Positions 29,401 to 38,771 of a stretch of DNA of 64,000 nt are shown in pieces. Made by a program: the position numbers and the translations under genes. Source of the stretch: Clostridiales bacterium UBA7001 (GTDB lineage Bacteria > Bacillota > Clostridia > TANB77 > CAG-508); contig DJXP01000019.1 of the NCBI GenBank assembly GCA_002449785.1, positions 1 through 64,000 on the forward strand. The letters are read 5' to 3'. Position 1 is the stretch's first letter. Each line of letters begins with the position of its first letter. The notes beneath the pieces were generated by a model. The model did no database searches and had not been told where the DNA came from. It saw only the letters and a program-made list of their open reading frames with translations.

Positions 29401-30288
29401 ATGAAATTTTTTGCTAATTTATTTGGTTACTTATTAAATGCTATTTATGGTGTTGTAAATAATTATGGTATTGCTATTATTATATTTACACTTATACTTA
29501 AAGTTATTATGCTTCCTATATCAATAAAACAACAAAAAACTATGAAAAAAACAACTAAAATTCAAGCAGAAGCAAAAAAAATTCAAGAAAAATATAGTAA
29601 TGATCAACTTCGTCAAAGTCAAGAATTAATGGATTTATATAAGAGAGAAAATATGAGTCCTTTTAGTGGATGTTTGAGTTCAATTGTTCAGTTTGTAATT
29701 GTTTTAGCTATGTTTTTCTTAGTTAGTAGACCATTAACATATATGAAACATATTGATACTAATTTAATTAATGATTATACAAACAAATTATCAGAAAATT
29801 CTGAAGGGCAGTTAAGATATCCTGAAATTGCAATTATTAAAAATATGTCTGAAATAGATGAAAATGTTAGAATTAATATGAACTTTTTAGGATTGGATTT
29901 AAGTGATGTTCCATCACAGAATTATACTAATTGGAAAGTTTTTGTTATTCCTATTTTATATGTTATTACTTCAATTGTTTCTACAAAAATTACAACATCC
30001 TTAAGTAAAGTCAATAATAATTCAATTTCAGAAGAAAATGAAAATAAAAAAGTTGTTGAAGAAAATACAGAAAATAAAGAATTAGTTGTGAAAGAAGATA
30101 AAGAAGATAAAGAAGCTGATGCAATGGAAGAGATGAATAAACAAATGATGCTAATGATGCCGATTATGTCAGTTAGTATTGCTCTTATTGCACCACTTGG
30201 CCTTGCTCTTTATTGGTTAGTTAGTAATTTATTAATGATTGCTGAAAGATTAATAATAAATAAATATTTTAAAAATGAGGAGGAATAA
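29401..30288 (+). CDS. yidC: Membrane protein insertase YidC/OxaA
   Basis: This 295-residue Gram-positive-type insertase integrates membrane proteins alone or with Sec. The five-helix core shows NYGIAIIIFTLILKVIMLPIS with the conserved hydrophilic-groove basic residue, the cytoplasmic hairpin QAEAKKIQEKYSND, and a last segment IALIAPLGLALYWLVSN. No lipobox-type signal peptide is evident, unlike B. subtilis SpoIIIJ. An unusual acidic, Lys/Glu-rich insertion (about 205-240) sits between helices 3 and 4. GGAGGG lies 4 nt before ATG. jag follows directly. Confidence 0.95.
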   Translation: MKFFANLFGYLLNAIYGVVNNYGIAIIIFTLILKVIMLPISIKQQKTMKKTTKIQAEAKKIQEKYSNDQLRQSQELMDLYKRENMSPFSGCLSSIVQFVIVLAMFFLVSRPLTYMKHIDTNLINDYTNKLSENSEGQLRYPEIAIIKNMSEIDENVRINMNFLGLDLSDVPSQNYTNWKVFVIPILYVITSIVSTKITTSLSKVNNNSISEENENKKVVEENTENKELVVKEDKEDKEADAMEEMNKQMMLMMPIMSVSIALIAPLGLALYWLVSNLLMIAERLIINKYFKNEEE

Positions 30289-30291
30289 TAA

Positions 30292-31008
30292 ATGGATAGT
30301 AAGGTGTATGTGTTTGAAGGAAAAACATCAACTGAAGCTATTGAAAAAGGGTTAAAAGAACTAAAGGTTTCAAAAAATAAAGTAGATATTAAAATATTAG
30401 AATCAGAAGACAAAAGAAGTTTTTTTAGTATATTAACGCCTAGAGTTGTAAAAGTTGAAATGACATTAAAAGATGATATTGATAATAAACCAAAAAATAA
30501 TGATAATAATAAAAGTTTTAATACAAAAAACAATGATGAAAAAAATATTGATTTAAAAAAATATATAAGTTTAATAGATAATTTTTTAAAGGAGTTTATT
30601 TCAAAACTTCCTACAAAGGATTTAAAATATGAAATAAATGAAAATGGCAATAATATTAGTGTTGTAATAAATGGAGAAGATACTGGATATTTAATTGGAT
30701 ACAGAGGAGAAGTTCTTAATGCTATACAAAATATACTTACCAATATTGTTTCAAAGAATAGCAAAGAAAGAATAAGAGTAATTGTTAATATAGGTGGCTA
30801 TAGAGAAAAAAGAGAAAAAGATTTACAAAATTTGGCAGTTAAAATATCTAATACTGTTATTAAAACAAAAAGAGATATTACATTAGAACCGATGCCAGCA
30901 TATGAAAGAAAGATTATTCACACTAAATTACAAGATAATAATAAAGTAAAAACATATAGTATTGGTGAAGAACCAAATAGAAAAATAGTTGTTTCGTATA
31001 ATAAATAA
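30292..31008 (+). CDS. khpB: RNA-binding protein KhpB (Jag/EloR)
   Basis: Domains in order: Jag_N (about 1-52, VYVFEGKTSTEAIEKGLKEL), a low-complexity Asn/Lys linker, a type II KH domain (about 100-165, GEDTGYLIGYRGEVLNAIQ) and an R3H domain (about 170-238, with the R-x3-H motif in MPAYERKIIHTKL). KhpB with KhpA binds RNA and controls cell elongation and division genes. GGAGGAA precedes the ATG, and it is co-transcribed with yidC. Confidence 0.94.
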   Translation: MDSKVYVFEGKTSTEAIEKGLKELKVSKNKVDIKILESEDKRSFFSILTPRVVKVEMTLKDDIDNKPKNNDNNKSFNTKNNDEKNIDLKKYISLIDNFLKEFISKLPTKDLKYEINENGNNISVVINGEDTGYLIGYRGEVLNAIQNILTNIVSKNSKERIRVIVNIGGYREKREKDLQNLAVKISNTVIKTKRDITLEPMPAYERKIIHTKLQDNNKVKTYSIGEEPNRKIVVSYNK

Positions 31009-31009
31009 A

Positions 31010-31038
31010 AATGGACGTGCATAGTCCATTTTTTTTGT
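31010..31038 (+). terminator. Terminator after jag/khpB
   Basis: AATGGAC and GTCCATT form a 7-bp stem with a GTGCATA loop, followed by eight T residues. Confidence 0.85.
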
Positions 31039-31053
31039 AATAGAATCGGTGTC

Positions 31054-31082
31054 TTGCAAAATTATGTAGACTGTGTTATAAT
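31054..31082 (+). promoter_or_regulatory. mnmE operon promoter
   Basis: TTGCAA (31054-31059), 17 bp and TATAAT (31077-31082), 33 bp before mnmE. Confidence 0.7.
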
Positions 31083-31115
31083 AATTACCAGTTTATTTAA
31101 AAGGAGAAACTTTAA

Positions 31116-32477
31116 ATGAGTAATACTATTGTTGCTATTTCAACTGCACCAGGAGTTGGTGGAATAGGTATAATTAGAATGAGTGGCGATTCTTGTTTTG
31201 AAATATTGAAAAAGATTTTTAAACCAATTAATAGTTCTAATCGTATTAAAGGTTATACAATTAAATATGGCAATATAGTAGAAGAAAATAAAATTGTTGA
31301 CGAAGCATTAGTATCATATTTTAAAGCTCCAAAGAGTTATACTAAAGAAAATATGTGTGAGATTAATTCTCATGGTGGAATTGTTATTATGAATAAAATA
31401 TTAGATTTATGTATAAAAAATGGAGCTATAATTGCTGAACCAGGAGAATTTACAAAAAGAGCGTTTTTAAATGGAAGAATTGATTTGTCTCAAGCTGAAG
31501 CTGTAATAGATATTATTAACTCTAAAACTGAAAAAGAAGCTAAAGTATCAATTGACCAATTAGAAGGAAATCTTTCAAATAAAATTAAAGAAATTAGAAA
31601 AATTGTAATATCAATTATGGCTGATATAGAAGCTACAATTGATTATCCTGAATACGATATTGAAGAAGTTACTAATAATAGAATTCTTGATACTTTAAAT
31701 GAAGTTGATAAAATATTAGACTCTTTAGAAAAAAGCTTCTATAGTGGAAAAATTTTAAGAGAAGGTATTACCGTTGCAATAGTTGGAAGACCTAATAGTG
31801 GAAAATCTTCATTACTTAATTTGATTCTTAATGAAGAAAGAGCGATTGTTACAGATATTGAAGGAACAACAAGAGATACTATTGAAGAATTTATTTCTAT
31901 TGATGGAGTACCTTTAAAAATAATTGATACAGCAGGTATAAGGGAAACTAAAGACAGGGTAGAGGAGATTGGTGTTGAAAAAGCACTTGAAATTGCTAAA
32001 AAAAGTGATATTGTTATAGCAATTTTTGATAGAAGTAGAGAATTAAGTGAAGAAGATGATAAAATACTTCAAATAATCGAAAATAAAAATTCAATTATTT
32101 TATTAAATAAAAGTGATTTAGATAGAAAAATTGATATTTCTAGATTTAATAATATTAATAAAAAAGTTATTGAAATATCAACAAAAACACAAGAGGGAAT
32201 AGACGAATTATATAAAACTATTTCAGAAATGTTTAAATTGAAAGATATTGTTAGCAATGGTGAAATAATTGTAAGTAATAATAGACATAAAAGCATAATA
32301 ATTAATTCAAGAAATAATTTAAACAAAGCAAAAGAAACCATATATAAAAACATGCCTATTGATATTATTTCAACATATTTAAAAGAAATAATAGAAGAAT
32401 TAGGAAAAATTACGGGTGAGTCTGTTACAGATGATGTTATTTCTGAAATTTTTTCAAAATTTTGCCTAGGAAAATGA
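31116..32477 (+). CDS. mnmE: tRNA modification GTPase MnmE
   Basis: This 453-residue GTPase works with MnmG to add the carboxymethylaminomethyl group to U34 of certain tRNAs. The N-terminal folate-binding domain (1-118) starts NTIVAISTAPGVGGIGIIRMSG. A helical domain contains a G domain with G1 GRPNSGKSSL (about 226-235), G2 GTTRDT, G3 DTAG and G4 NKSD. The C-terminus FSKFCLGK contains the invariant cysteine that ends the family. AAAAGGAG precedes ATG. Confidence 0.97.
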   Translation: MSNTIVAISTAPGVGGIGIIRMSGDSCFEILKKIFKPINSSNRIKGYTIKYGNIVEENKIVDEALVSYFKAPKSYTKENMCEINSHGGIVIMNKILDLCIKNGAIIAEPGEFTKRAFLNGRIDLSQAEAVIDIINSKTEKEAKVSIDQLEGNLSNKIKEIRKIVISIMADIEATIDYPEYDIEEVTNNRILDTLNEVDKILDSLEKSFYSGKILREGITVAIVGRPNSGKSSLLNLILNEERAIVTDIEGTTRDTIEEFISIDGVPLKIIDTAGIRETKDRVEEIGVEKALEIAKKSDIVIAIFDRSRELSEEDDKILQIIENKNSIILLNKSDLDRKIDISRFNNINKKVIEISTKTQEGIDELYKTISEMFKLKDIVSNGEIIVSNNRHKSIIINSRNNLNKAKETIYKNMPIDIISTYLKEIIEELGKITGESVTDDVISEIFSKFCLGK

Positions 32478-32506
32478 TATAAGAGCTAAGATATTAAGAC
32501 TTAAAA

Positions 32507-32530
32507 GTGAAACACGTGTTTTTGTTTCAC
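32507..32530. repeat. Inverted repeat with everted parS-like half-sites
   Basis: GTGAAACA (32507-32514) and TGTTTCAC (32523-32530) flank the 8-bp CGTGTTTT. These are exactly the halves of the ParB site consensus TGTTTCAC-GTGAAACA, but in swapped order. The inner AAACACGTGTTT is also palindromic. It may instead be a transcription hairpin between mnmE and mnmG, although no T-run follows. Confidence 0.4.
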
Positions 32531-32586
32531 AAAAAACAGTAAAAATAAAGTGTTAATTATTGTAAAATAGTAAAGAGGTTAAGAAT

Positions 32587-34464
32587 ATGAGTTACAATGC
32601 AGGTAAATATGATGTTGCAGTTATAGGAGCAGGACATGCAGGATGCGAAGCTGCTCTTGCTTGTAGTAGGCTAGGAATGAAAACATTACTCTTTTCAATT
32701 AGTTTGGAATGTATAGCAAATATGCCATGTAATCCACATATAGGTGGAACATCAAAAGGACATTTGGTTAGAGAAATAGATAGCCTTGGTGGAGAAATGG
32801 GAAAAAATATCGATAAAACTATGATTCAGCTAAGAATGCTTAATACTTCAAAAGGACCAGCAGTACATTCATTAAGAGCACAAGCAGATAGAAAAAGATA
32901 TCAAATGGAGATGAAGCATACATTAGAAAAACAAAAAAATCTATATATAAAACAAGCTGAAATTGTAGATATTGGTGTTAAAGACGGGAAAATTGTTAGT
33001 GTTGAGACAAATTTAGGAGCAATTTATAATGTAGAGTGTGTAATACTTGCAACAGGAACATATTTAAAAGGAAAAATACATATAGGTGAAGTGTCTTATG
33101 AAAGTGGACCTGATGGAGTAGCCGCTGCAAATAAATTGTCAGATTGTTTAAAAAAGTTGAACATCGAAATACAAAGATTTAAAACAGGAACGCCAGCTAG
33201 AATTAACAAAAATAGTATAGATTTTTCAAAAATGGAAATTCAGGAAGGAGAAAACGGATTAACACCATTTTCTTTTGAAGATGAATCTCCTAAAATAGAA
33301 CAAGTGCCATGTTGGTTAACATATACAAATGAAAAAACACATGAAATAATAAGAAAAAATCTGCATAGATCTCCACTATATGCTGGAAAAATAGAAGGTA
33401 CCGGACCGAGATATTGTCCATCAATAGAAGATAAAGTGGTAAGGTTTGCAGATAAAGAAAGACATCAAATATTTGTTGAACCAATTGGTTTAGATACTGA
33501 CGAAATGTACATTCAAGGAATGAGCTCATCACTTCCAGAAGATGTTCAAATAGAAATGTATAGAACTTTACCAGGATTAGAAAATGCGGAATTTACAAGA
33601 CCAGCATATGCAATTGAATATGATTCCATAGAACCATCACAGTTAAAAAGCTCATTGGAATTAAAAAAAATTAGTGGCATGTTTTTCGCAGGACAAATAA
33701 ATGGAACGTCTGGATATGAAGAAGCAGCGTGCCAAGGACTTATTGCTGGTATAAATGCCACACAAAAAATTAAGGGAAAAGAACCATTAATATTAGATAG
33801 ATCAGATGCGTATATTGGAGTTTTAATAGATGATATAGTAACTAAAAGTACAATGGAGCCATATAGAATGATGACATCAAGAGCAGAATATAGACTACTA
33901 TTGCGTCAGGATAATGCTGATTTAAGATTAACAGAAATTGGACATAAAATAGGTTTAATATCAGAAGAAAGATATCAAAAGTTTTTATTAAAAAAGGCAC
34001 AGATTGAAAAAGAAATTGAAAGGCTAAAAAGTACAAATATAAAACCTTCAAAAGAGGTAAATGAATTTTTGGCTGAAAAAGGTACAACTGAAATATCAAC
34101 AGGAATAAAATTATCAGAACTATTAAAAAGAACGGAATTAACATATAAATCATTAGAAAAAATAGATAAAAATAGACCTGAACTTGACAGGCAAGTAACA
34201 GAAGAAGTTGAAATTATGGTTAAGTATGAAGGCTATATAAATATGCAAAAGAAACAAGTTGAAAGTTTTAAGAAAATGGAAAAAAAATTATTACCTGAAA
34301 ATCTAGATTATAATACGATTAAAGGAATTAGATTAGAAGCAAGACAAAAATTAAATAAATATAAGCCATATTCAATTGGACAAGCATCTAGAATTTCTGG
34401 TATTTCACCTGCAGATATTTCTGTATTATTAATATATTTAGAGCAAAATAAAAAAGGAAAATAA
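32587..34464 (+). CDS. mnmG: tRNA uridine-5-carboxymethylaminomethyl modification enzyme MnmG (GidA)
   Basis: This 625-residue FAD- and NADH-using partner of MnmE has the dinucleotide-binding motif [19 protein letters not shown] near the N-terminus. The family signature [12 protein letters not shown] is at about residue 275, [20 protein letters not shown] at about 365, and the MnmE/tRNA-binding helical C-terminus ends [23 protein letters not shown] lies before ATG at 32587. The stop is directly followed by rsmG. Confidence 0.97.
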   Translation: MSYNAGKYDVAVIGAGHAGCEAALACSRLGMKTLLFSISLECIANMPCNPHIGGTSKGHLVREIDSLGGEMGKNIDKTMIQLRMLNTSKGPAVHSLRAQADRKRYQMEMKHTLEKQKNLYIKQAEIVDIGVKDGKIVSVETNLGAIYNVECVILATGTYLKGKIHIGEVSYESGPDGVAAANKLSDCLKKLNIEIQRFKTGTPARINKNSIDFSKMEIQEGENGLTPFSFEDESPKIEQVPCWLTYTNEKTHEIIRKNLHRSPLYAGKIEGTGPRYCPSIEDKVVRFADKERHQIFVEPIGLDTDEMYIQGMSSSLPEDVQIEMYRTLPGLENAEFTRPAYAIEYDSIEPSQLKSSLELKKISGMFFAGQINGTSGYEEAACQGLIAGINATQKIKGKEPLILDRSDAYIGVLIDDIVTKSTMEPYRMMTSRAEYRLLLRQDNADLRLTEIGHKIGLISEERYQKFLLKKAQIEKEIERLKSTNIKPSKEVNEFLAEKGTTEISTGIKLSELLKRTELTYKSLEKIDKNRPELDRQVTEEVEIMVKYEGYINMQKKQVESFKKMEKKLLPENLDYNTIKGIRLEARQKLNKYKPYSIGQASRISGISPADISVLLIYLEQNKKGK

Positions 34465-35184
34465 ATGAAAATAGAAGAATTTATAAATGTATTTGATAAG
34501 TATAAATCAATTTTAAATATTAATATATCAGATGAGCAATATAATGAATTATATTATTATATGAATAATATAATTAAATGGAATGAGAAAGTAAATGTTA
34601 CAGCAATAACAGATGAAAAAGAATTTATAGAAAAACATTTAGTTGATTCAATAACTGTTAATAAATATTTAAAAAATAGTAATAGTATTATAGATATTGG
34701 AACTGGTGCAGGATTTCCAGGTATTCCATTGAAAATTATGAACAAAGAAAAGAAATTTACATTAGTAGATTCAGTAGGAAAAAAATTAAAAGTTATAGAA
34801 AACATAAATGAGAATATGAATCTATATAATTTAGAAATAATTCATGCTAGAGCAGAAGAACTAGCTAATAACATTAAATATAGAGAAAAGTATGATGTTT
34901 CTGTTACTAGAGCTGTTTCTAATATTACAACACTAATGGAATATATGCTTCCATTTATAAAAGTAGATGGAATTGCTATATGTATGAAAGGTCCAAATTA
35001 TGAAAGCGAGCTTAATGAAGCAAAAAAAGCAATTGAAATATTGGGAGGGAAATTAATAAAAATTGATAAAATTAAAATTAACGAAAACATTAATAGAAAT
35101 ATAATAATTATAAAAAAAGTAAAGAATACACCGGCAAAGTTTCCACGAAAACAGGGAAAACCATTAAAAGAACCAATTAAATAA
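34465..35184 (+). CDS. rsmG: 16S rRNA (guanine-527-N7) methyltransferase RsmG
   Basis: This 239-residue SAM-dependent methyltransferase modifies G527 of 16S rRNA. It shows the KWNEKVNVTAIT stretch, the SAM-binding DIGTGAGFPGIPLKIM (about 75-90), LVDSVGKKLKVI and VTRAVSNITTLMEYMLPF. The C-terminal PRKQGKPLKEPI is the family's conserved end (RKxGxPxKxPL). Loss of RsmG gives low-level streptomycin resistance in other bacteria. Start codon abuts the mnmG stop. Confidence 0.96.
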   Translation: MKIEEFINVFDKYKSILNINISDEQYNELYYYMNNIIKWNEKVNVTAITDEKEFIEKHLVDSITVNKYLKNSNSIIDIGTGAGFPGIPLKIMNKEKKFTLVDSVGKKLKVIENINENMNLYNLEIIHARAEELANNIKYREKYDVSVTRAVSNITTLMEYMLPFIKVDGIAICMKGPNYESELNEAKKAIEILGGKLIKIDKIKINENINRNIIIIKKVKNTPAKFPRKQGKPLKEPIK

Positions 35185-35284
35185 TTATAAATTAAATAAA
35201 ATGTATAAATAAATGAAATTTTAGAAAACAACTAAGATTACAAATATTTATGCGTTTTTTTTATAAAAATAAATGTAAAATTAA

Positions 35285-35313
35285 TTGACAGATATTAAAA
35301 AATCTTATATTAT
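35285..35313 (+). promoter_or_regulatory. parA-parB promoter
   Basis: TTGACA (35285-35290), 17 bp and TATTAT (35308-35313), close to consensus, 26 bp before parA. Confidence 0.75.
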
Positions 35314-35339
35314 TATGTAGTAAAAAAGGAGGAATAACA

Positions 35340-36143
35340 TTGGGAAGAATAATTGCAATTGCTAATCAAAAAGGTGGAGTAGGAAAAACAACAACAGCAG
35401 TTAATGTAAGCACTATTTTAGCCAAAAAGGGAAAAAAAGTAATGCTAATTGACGCCGATCCACAAGGAAATGCTTCTAGTGGTTTAGGAATAGAAAAAGA
35501 AGTATCAACATCATTATATGATGTGTTAATAAACGATGTTGACATAAAAGATGTTTTGTTAAGAACATCAATAAAATCACTAAGACTATGTCCATCTAGT
35601 ATGAATCTTGCAGGAGCAGAAGTAGAGCTTGTTTCACAGATGTCTAGAGAGCAAAGATTAAAAGAAAAATTGGATTTAATAAAAGATGAATTTGATTTTG
35701 TAATTATTGACTGTCCTCCATCATTAGGTTTGATTACCTTAAATGCATTTACAGCTGCTAATTCTGTATTAATACCTGTACAATGTGAATATTATGCGTT
35801 AGAAGGATTAGGACAATTATTAAATACTATTAATTTGGTAAAAAAGCACCTAAATAAGGAACTAGAAGTAGAAGGTGCTGTTTTAACGATGTATGATATG
35901 AGAACAAATTTGTCAAACCAAGTTGTAAAAGAAGTTAAAAGGTATTTTGGAGATAAAGTATACAAAACCGTAATACCTAGAAATATAAAATTAAGTGAAG
36001 CTCCGAGCTATGGTATGCCAATTACGCTATATGATGGAAAATCTAAAGGGGCGAGAGCTTATGAAAAACTAGCAAAAGAAATACTAAAAAATGAAGAAAC
36101 AAGAAAAATTATGTTAAGCAAGGAGGAAAACAATGGCAATTAA
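35340..36143 (+). CDS. parA: Chromosome partitioning ATPase ParA/Soj
   Basis: This 267-residue ParA ATPase has the deviant Walker A KGGVGKTTTAVN (about 11-22), LIDADPQGNASSGLG, Walker B FVIIDCPPSLG and the PRNIKLSEAPSYG stretch typical of Soj. With ParB and parS it moves origins and also tunes DnaA activity. TTG start at 35340 with GGAGG 7 nt upstream. The end overlaps parB by 11 bp. No N-terminal extension is present, as in Soj. Confidence 0.96.
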   Translation: MGRIIAIANQKGGVGKTTTAVNVSTILAKKGKKVMLIDADPQGNASSGLGIEKEVSTSLYDVLINDVDIKDVLLRTSIKSLRLCPSSMNLAGAEVELVSQMSREQRLKEKLDLIKDEFDFVIIDCPPSLGLITLNAFTAANSVLIPVQCEYYALEGLGQLLNTINLVKKHLNKELEVEGAVLTMYDMRTNLSNQVVKEVKRYFGDKVYKTVIPRNIKLSEAPSYGMPITLYDGKSKGARAYEKLAKEILKNEETRKIMLSKEENNGN

Positions 36144-36978
36144 AAAAACAGGGTTAGGAAAAGGATTAGATGCATTATTTAGTACACCACTTGTATCTGA
36201 AGAGAATGAAGAAGGAAAAATAGTAAAACAAATTAAGCTAAATGAAATAGAGCCAAACAAGGCTCAAGCTAGAAAAAAATTTGATGAAGAAAGTATTGAA
36301 GATTTAGCTAATTCTATTAAAGAATATGGTGTAATTCAACCAATTATAGTTAGCAAAAAAGATAACTATTATGAAATAGTTGCAGGTGAAAGAAGATGGA
36401 GAGCTTCAAAAAAAGCTGGTTTAGACACTATTCCTGCGATAATAAGAGATGACAATGAACAAAAAAATAAAGAAATATCATTAATAGAGAATATACAAAG
36501 AGAAGACTTAAATCCAATAGAAAAAGCCAGAGGAATAAGACAATTAATGGATGAGTATAATTTAACACAAGAAAAAGTTGCTGAAAAGCTTGGAAAGAGC
36601 AGAAGTGCAATAGCAAATACAGTAAGAATATTAAATTTAGATGAAAGAGTAATAAATTTAGCATTAGAGGGAAAAATATCAGAAGGACATTGTAAATCAT
36701 TGATGGCAATAGATGATCCTGAAAAACAGTACAAAATGGCTTTATATATAATTGAATCAGGAGACTCAGTAAGAGAATTAGAAAAGAAAGTAAAAATAAG
36801 AAAAAAGACTAATGCAAAAAGTGACAAATATTTGCCTATATATAGAGATATAGAAAATACATTTCAAGAGTTTTTTGGAACAAAAGTTAAATTAGATGCA
36901 GGTGAGAAAAAAGGAAAAATTATAATTCAATATAGTTCAAATGATGATTTAGAAAGAATATTAAGTTTGTTAAATTAG
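36133..36978 (+). CDS. parB: Chromosome partitioning protein ParB/Spo0J
   Basis: This 281-residue CTP-dependent clamp binds parS and loads condensin. The N-terminus is KTGLGKGLDALF. The ParB/Srx CTP-binding domain has GVIQPIIV and the GERRWRA motif (about 84-90) and ENIQREDLNPIEKA. A helix-turn-helix follows (LTQEKVAEKLGKSRSAIANTVR, about 138-160), and the C-terminus dimerises. GGAGG stands 6 nt before ATG, inside the end of parA. Confidence 0.96.
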   Translation: MAIKKTGLGKGLDALFSTPLVSEENEEGKIVKQIKLNEIEPNKAQARKKFDEESIEDLANSIKEYGVIQPIIVSKKDNYYEIVAGERRWRASKKAGLDTIPAIIRDDNEQKNKEISLIENIQREDLNPIEKARGIRQLMDEYNLTQEKVAEKLGKSRSAIANTVRILNLDERVINLALEGKISEGHCKSLMAIDDPEKQYKMALYIIESGDSVRELEKKVKIRKKTNAKSDKYLPIYRDIENTFQEFFGTKVKLDAGEKKGKIIIQYSSNDDLERILSLLN

Positions 36979-36989
36979 GATGTGAAAAA

Positions 36990-37520
36990 ATGGATTATTT
37001 AGTAGAATATATCAAAACAGATAATGGCATAACAGTACTGGTTGTGCTGAATATTGTTTTATTATTAACAACAATAATTAATATTATAATGATATTAAAA
37101 GCAAATAGTAAGTATATAAAATTTATGAATAAAATAGGCAATGGAAATAATCTTGATGAAATGCTAAGAAAATATTTAGATGATGTAAAAGAAATTAAAA
37201 AAGACAATTCAGAAATTAAGGCATATTATACAAAGCTTGATAGTGATATAGATTCATGTATACAAAAAATAGGATTAGTAAGATATAATGCATTTAAAGA
37301 TGTTGGAAGTGATTTAAGTTTTGCAATAGCATTACTTGATAAAAATGATAATGGTGTAGTATTAAATGGATTATATGGATCAGAATCATCAAATATTTAT
37401 GCCAAACCAATTAAAAGTGGAAAATCAAAATATCAATTATCTGATGAGGAAAAGTCTGCATTAGAAATTGCTGAACAAAGTAAAAGATTTATAACTAAAC
37501 AAAAATATAATTTTAAGTAG
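36990..37520 (+). CDS. DUF4446 membrane-anchored protein
   Basis: This 176-residue protein has one N-terminal membrane helix (about 17-36), a coiled segment, then the DUF4446 core: CIQKIGLVRYNAFKDVGSDLSFAIALLDKNDNGVVLNGLYGSE. The family is found next to parB in many Clostridia; its function is unknown. The short gap after parB (11 bp) suggests a shared transcript and perhaps a membrane-linked role in chromosome segregation. A terminator follows. Confidence 0.9.
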   Translation: MDYLVEYIKTDNGITVLVVLNIVLLLTTIINIIMILKANSKYIKFMNKIGNGNNLDEMLRKYLDDVKEIKKDNSEIKAYYTKLDSDIDSCIQKIGLVRYNAFKDVGSDLSFAIALLDKNDNGVVLNGLYGSESSNIYAKPIKSGKSKYQLSDEEKSALEIAEQSKRFITKQKYNFK

Positions 37521-37524
37521 ATTA

Positions 37525-37550
37525 AGAGAGAAAAAAGCTCTCTTTTTTTT
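37525..37550 (+). terminator. Terminator after the parAB operon
   Basis: AGAGAG and CTCTCT pair around an A-rich loop, then eight T residues. Confidence 0.8.
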
Positions 37551-38424
37551 TAATCCACAAATAAAAATTGCAAAAAACTAAATTGTGGAAAAAAAAATCA
37601 AAATTTATAAATAAACTAATGTAAAAATAAAAAAATAAAAATGACTAAAATAAAGGGATTTAGTTAAGTAGGTTAAAAGTTTATATTTATTATTAAATAA
37701 TTAAAAATATCAAAAGAGAAGACAAATAATTTATAAGTTGTAAAATGCAGTAAAATAGCATGTTTTGAATTGTGGATAAATAAACAAAGCACTTATTTGA
37801 AAAAATAAAAATAAAAATAATAAAATAAAAAAATATAAACAAAAAATAATAATAATTATAACAACTTTTTTGAAATACAAAAAAAAGTTAAAAAAATAAT
37901 GAAAAAAGTAACCCTAAAAGACAAAAAATAAAACGAAAATTAATTTGAGATTAGGAGAGTATAAGAATAATAATCTTTTTTATATAAAAATAGTTTAAAT
38001 ATTTATTACTTACAATAGCAAAAGAATAGAAATTAAAATAAATTTTAATATTTTAATTAAATAAAAAAATATAATAAAAAAAATTATTAATCATTAAAAT
38101 ATAAAATAATAAATAAAAAAATAAAAATTATAATTTTTAAAAATAAAAAATAGTGACAGAAAATTTAATAATAAAAAAATAAAAAAATTTATAATTAAAA
38201 TAAAAAAGAATAAAATTAAAATTAAGTTGATAAAAATAATAAGTTAAAAAATATGATTAAAATTAGTAAAAAATATTAAAAAAATTTAATAAAAATAGAA
38301 GATAATAAAATAATGAATTTTTAAAATACTGTTTTTTAGTAAATTACAAGGAATATAAATTTAAAAAATTTGAAAAAAATTAATAAAAATTTTCTTAAAT
38401 TTTTTAAAAAAATTAAAAATATAA
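37551..38424. other. A-rich gene-free segment with DnaA-box-like sites
   Basis: No reading frame or RNA gene is apparent. The plus strand is dominated by A and AAT runs. DnaA-box-like words occur at 37551-37559 and 37584-37592 (one mismatch each) and 37771-37779 (perfect TTATCCACA on the minus strand). Confidence 0.6.
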
Positions 38425-38454
38425 TTGACAAACCTATAATGAATATGCTAATAT
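38425..38454 (+). promoter_or_regulatory. tRNA-Ser promoter
   Basis: TTGACA (38425-38430), 18 bp and TAATAT (38449-38454), 23 bp before the tRNA. Confidence 0.65.
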
Positions 38455-38476
38455 ATATTTGTTGTAAGAAAAATAT

Positions 38477-38568
<92 letters not shown>

Positions 38569-38582
38569 AAACAATTATTTAT

Positions 38583-38604
38583 GGAAGTAAAGCTTCCTTT
38601 TTTA
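38583..38604 (+). terminator. Terminator after tRNA-Ser(UGA)
   Basis: GGAAG and CTTCC pair around TAAAG, followed by six T residues; it sits between the two serine tRNA genes, so the second may rely on read-through. Confidence 0.6.
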
Positions 38605-38634
38605 ATACTAAATATTAAATTAACCATTAGACAT

Positions 38635-38725
38635 GTAGGTGTACCCAAGTGGCTGAAGGGGACGGTTTGCTAAACCGTTAGTGTTCGTAAGGGCAGCGAG
38701 GGTTCAAATCCCTCCACCTACGCCA
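38635..38725 (+). tRNA. tRNA-Ser(GCU)
   Basis: Class II tRNA with acceptor GTAGGTG/CACCTAC, anticodon stem ACGGT/ACCGT with loop TTGCTAA (anticodon GCT), long variable arm, T loop GTTCAAATC, and CCA encoded. Confidence 0.97.
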
Positions 38726-38741
38726 AAAATAATAAAACGAA

Positions 38742-38771
38742 AAAAGAAACTAAAAAGTTTCTTTTTTTTAT
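38742..38771 (+). terminator. Terminator after tRNA-Ser(GCU)
   Basis: AGAAAC and GTTTCT pair around TAAAAA, followed by a run of T residues. Confidence 0.75.
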
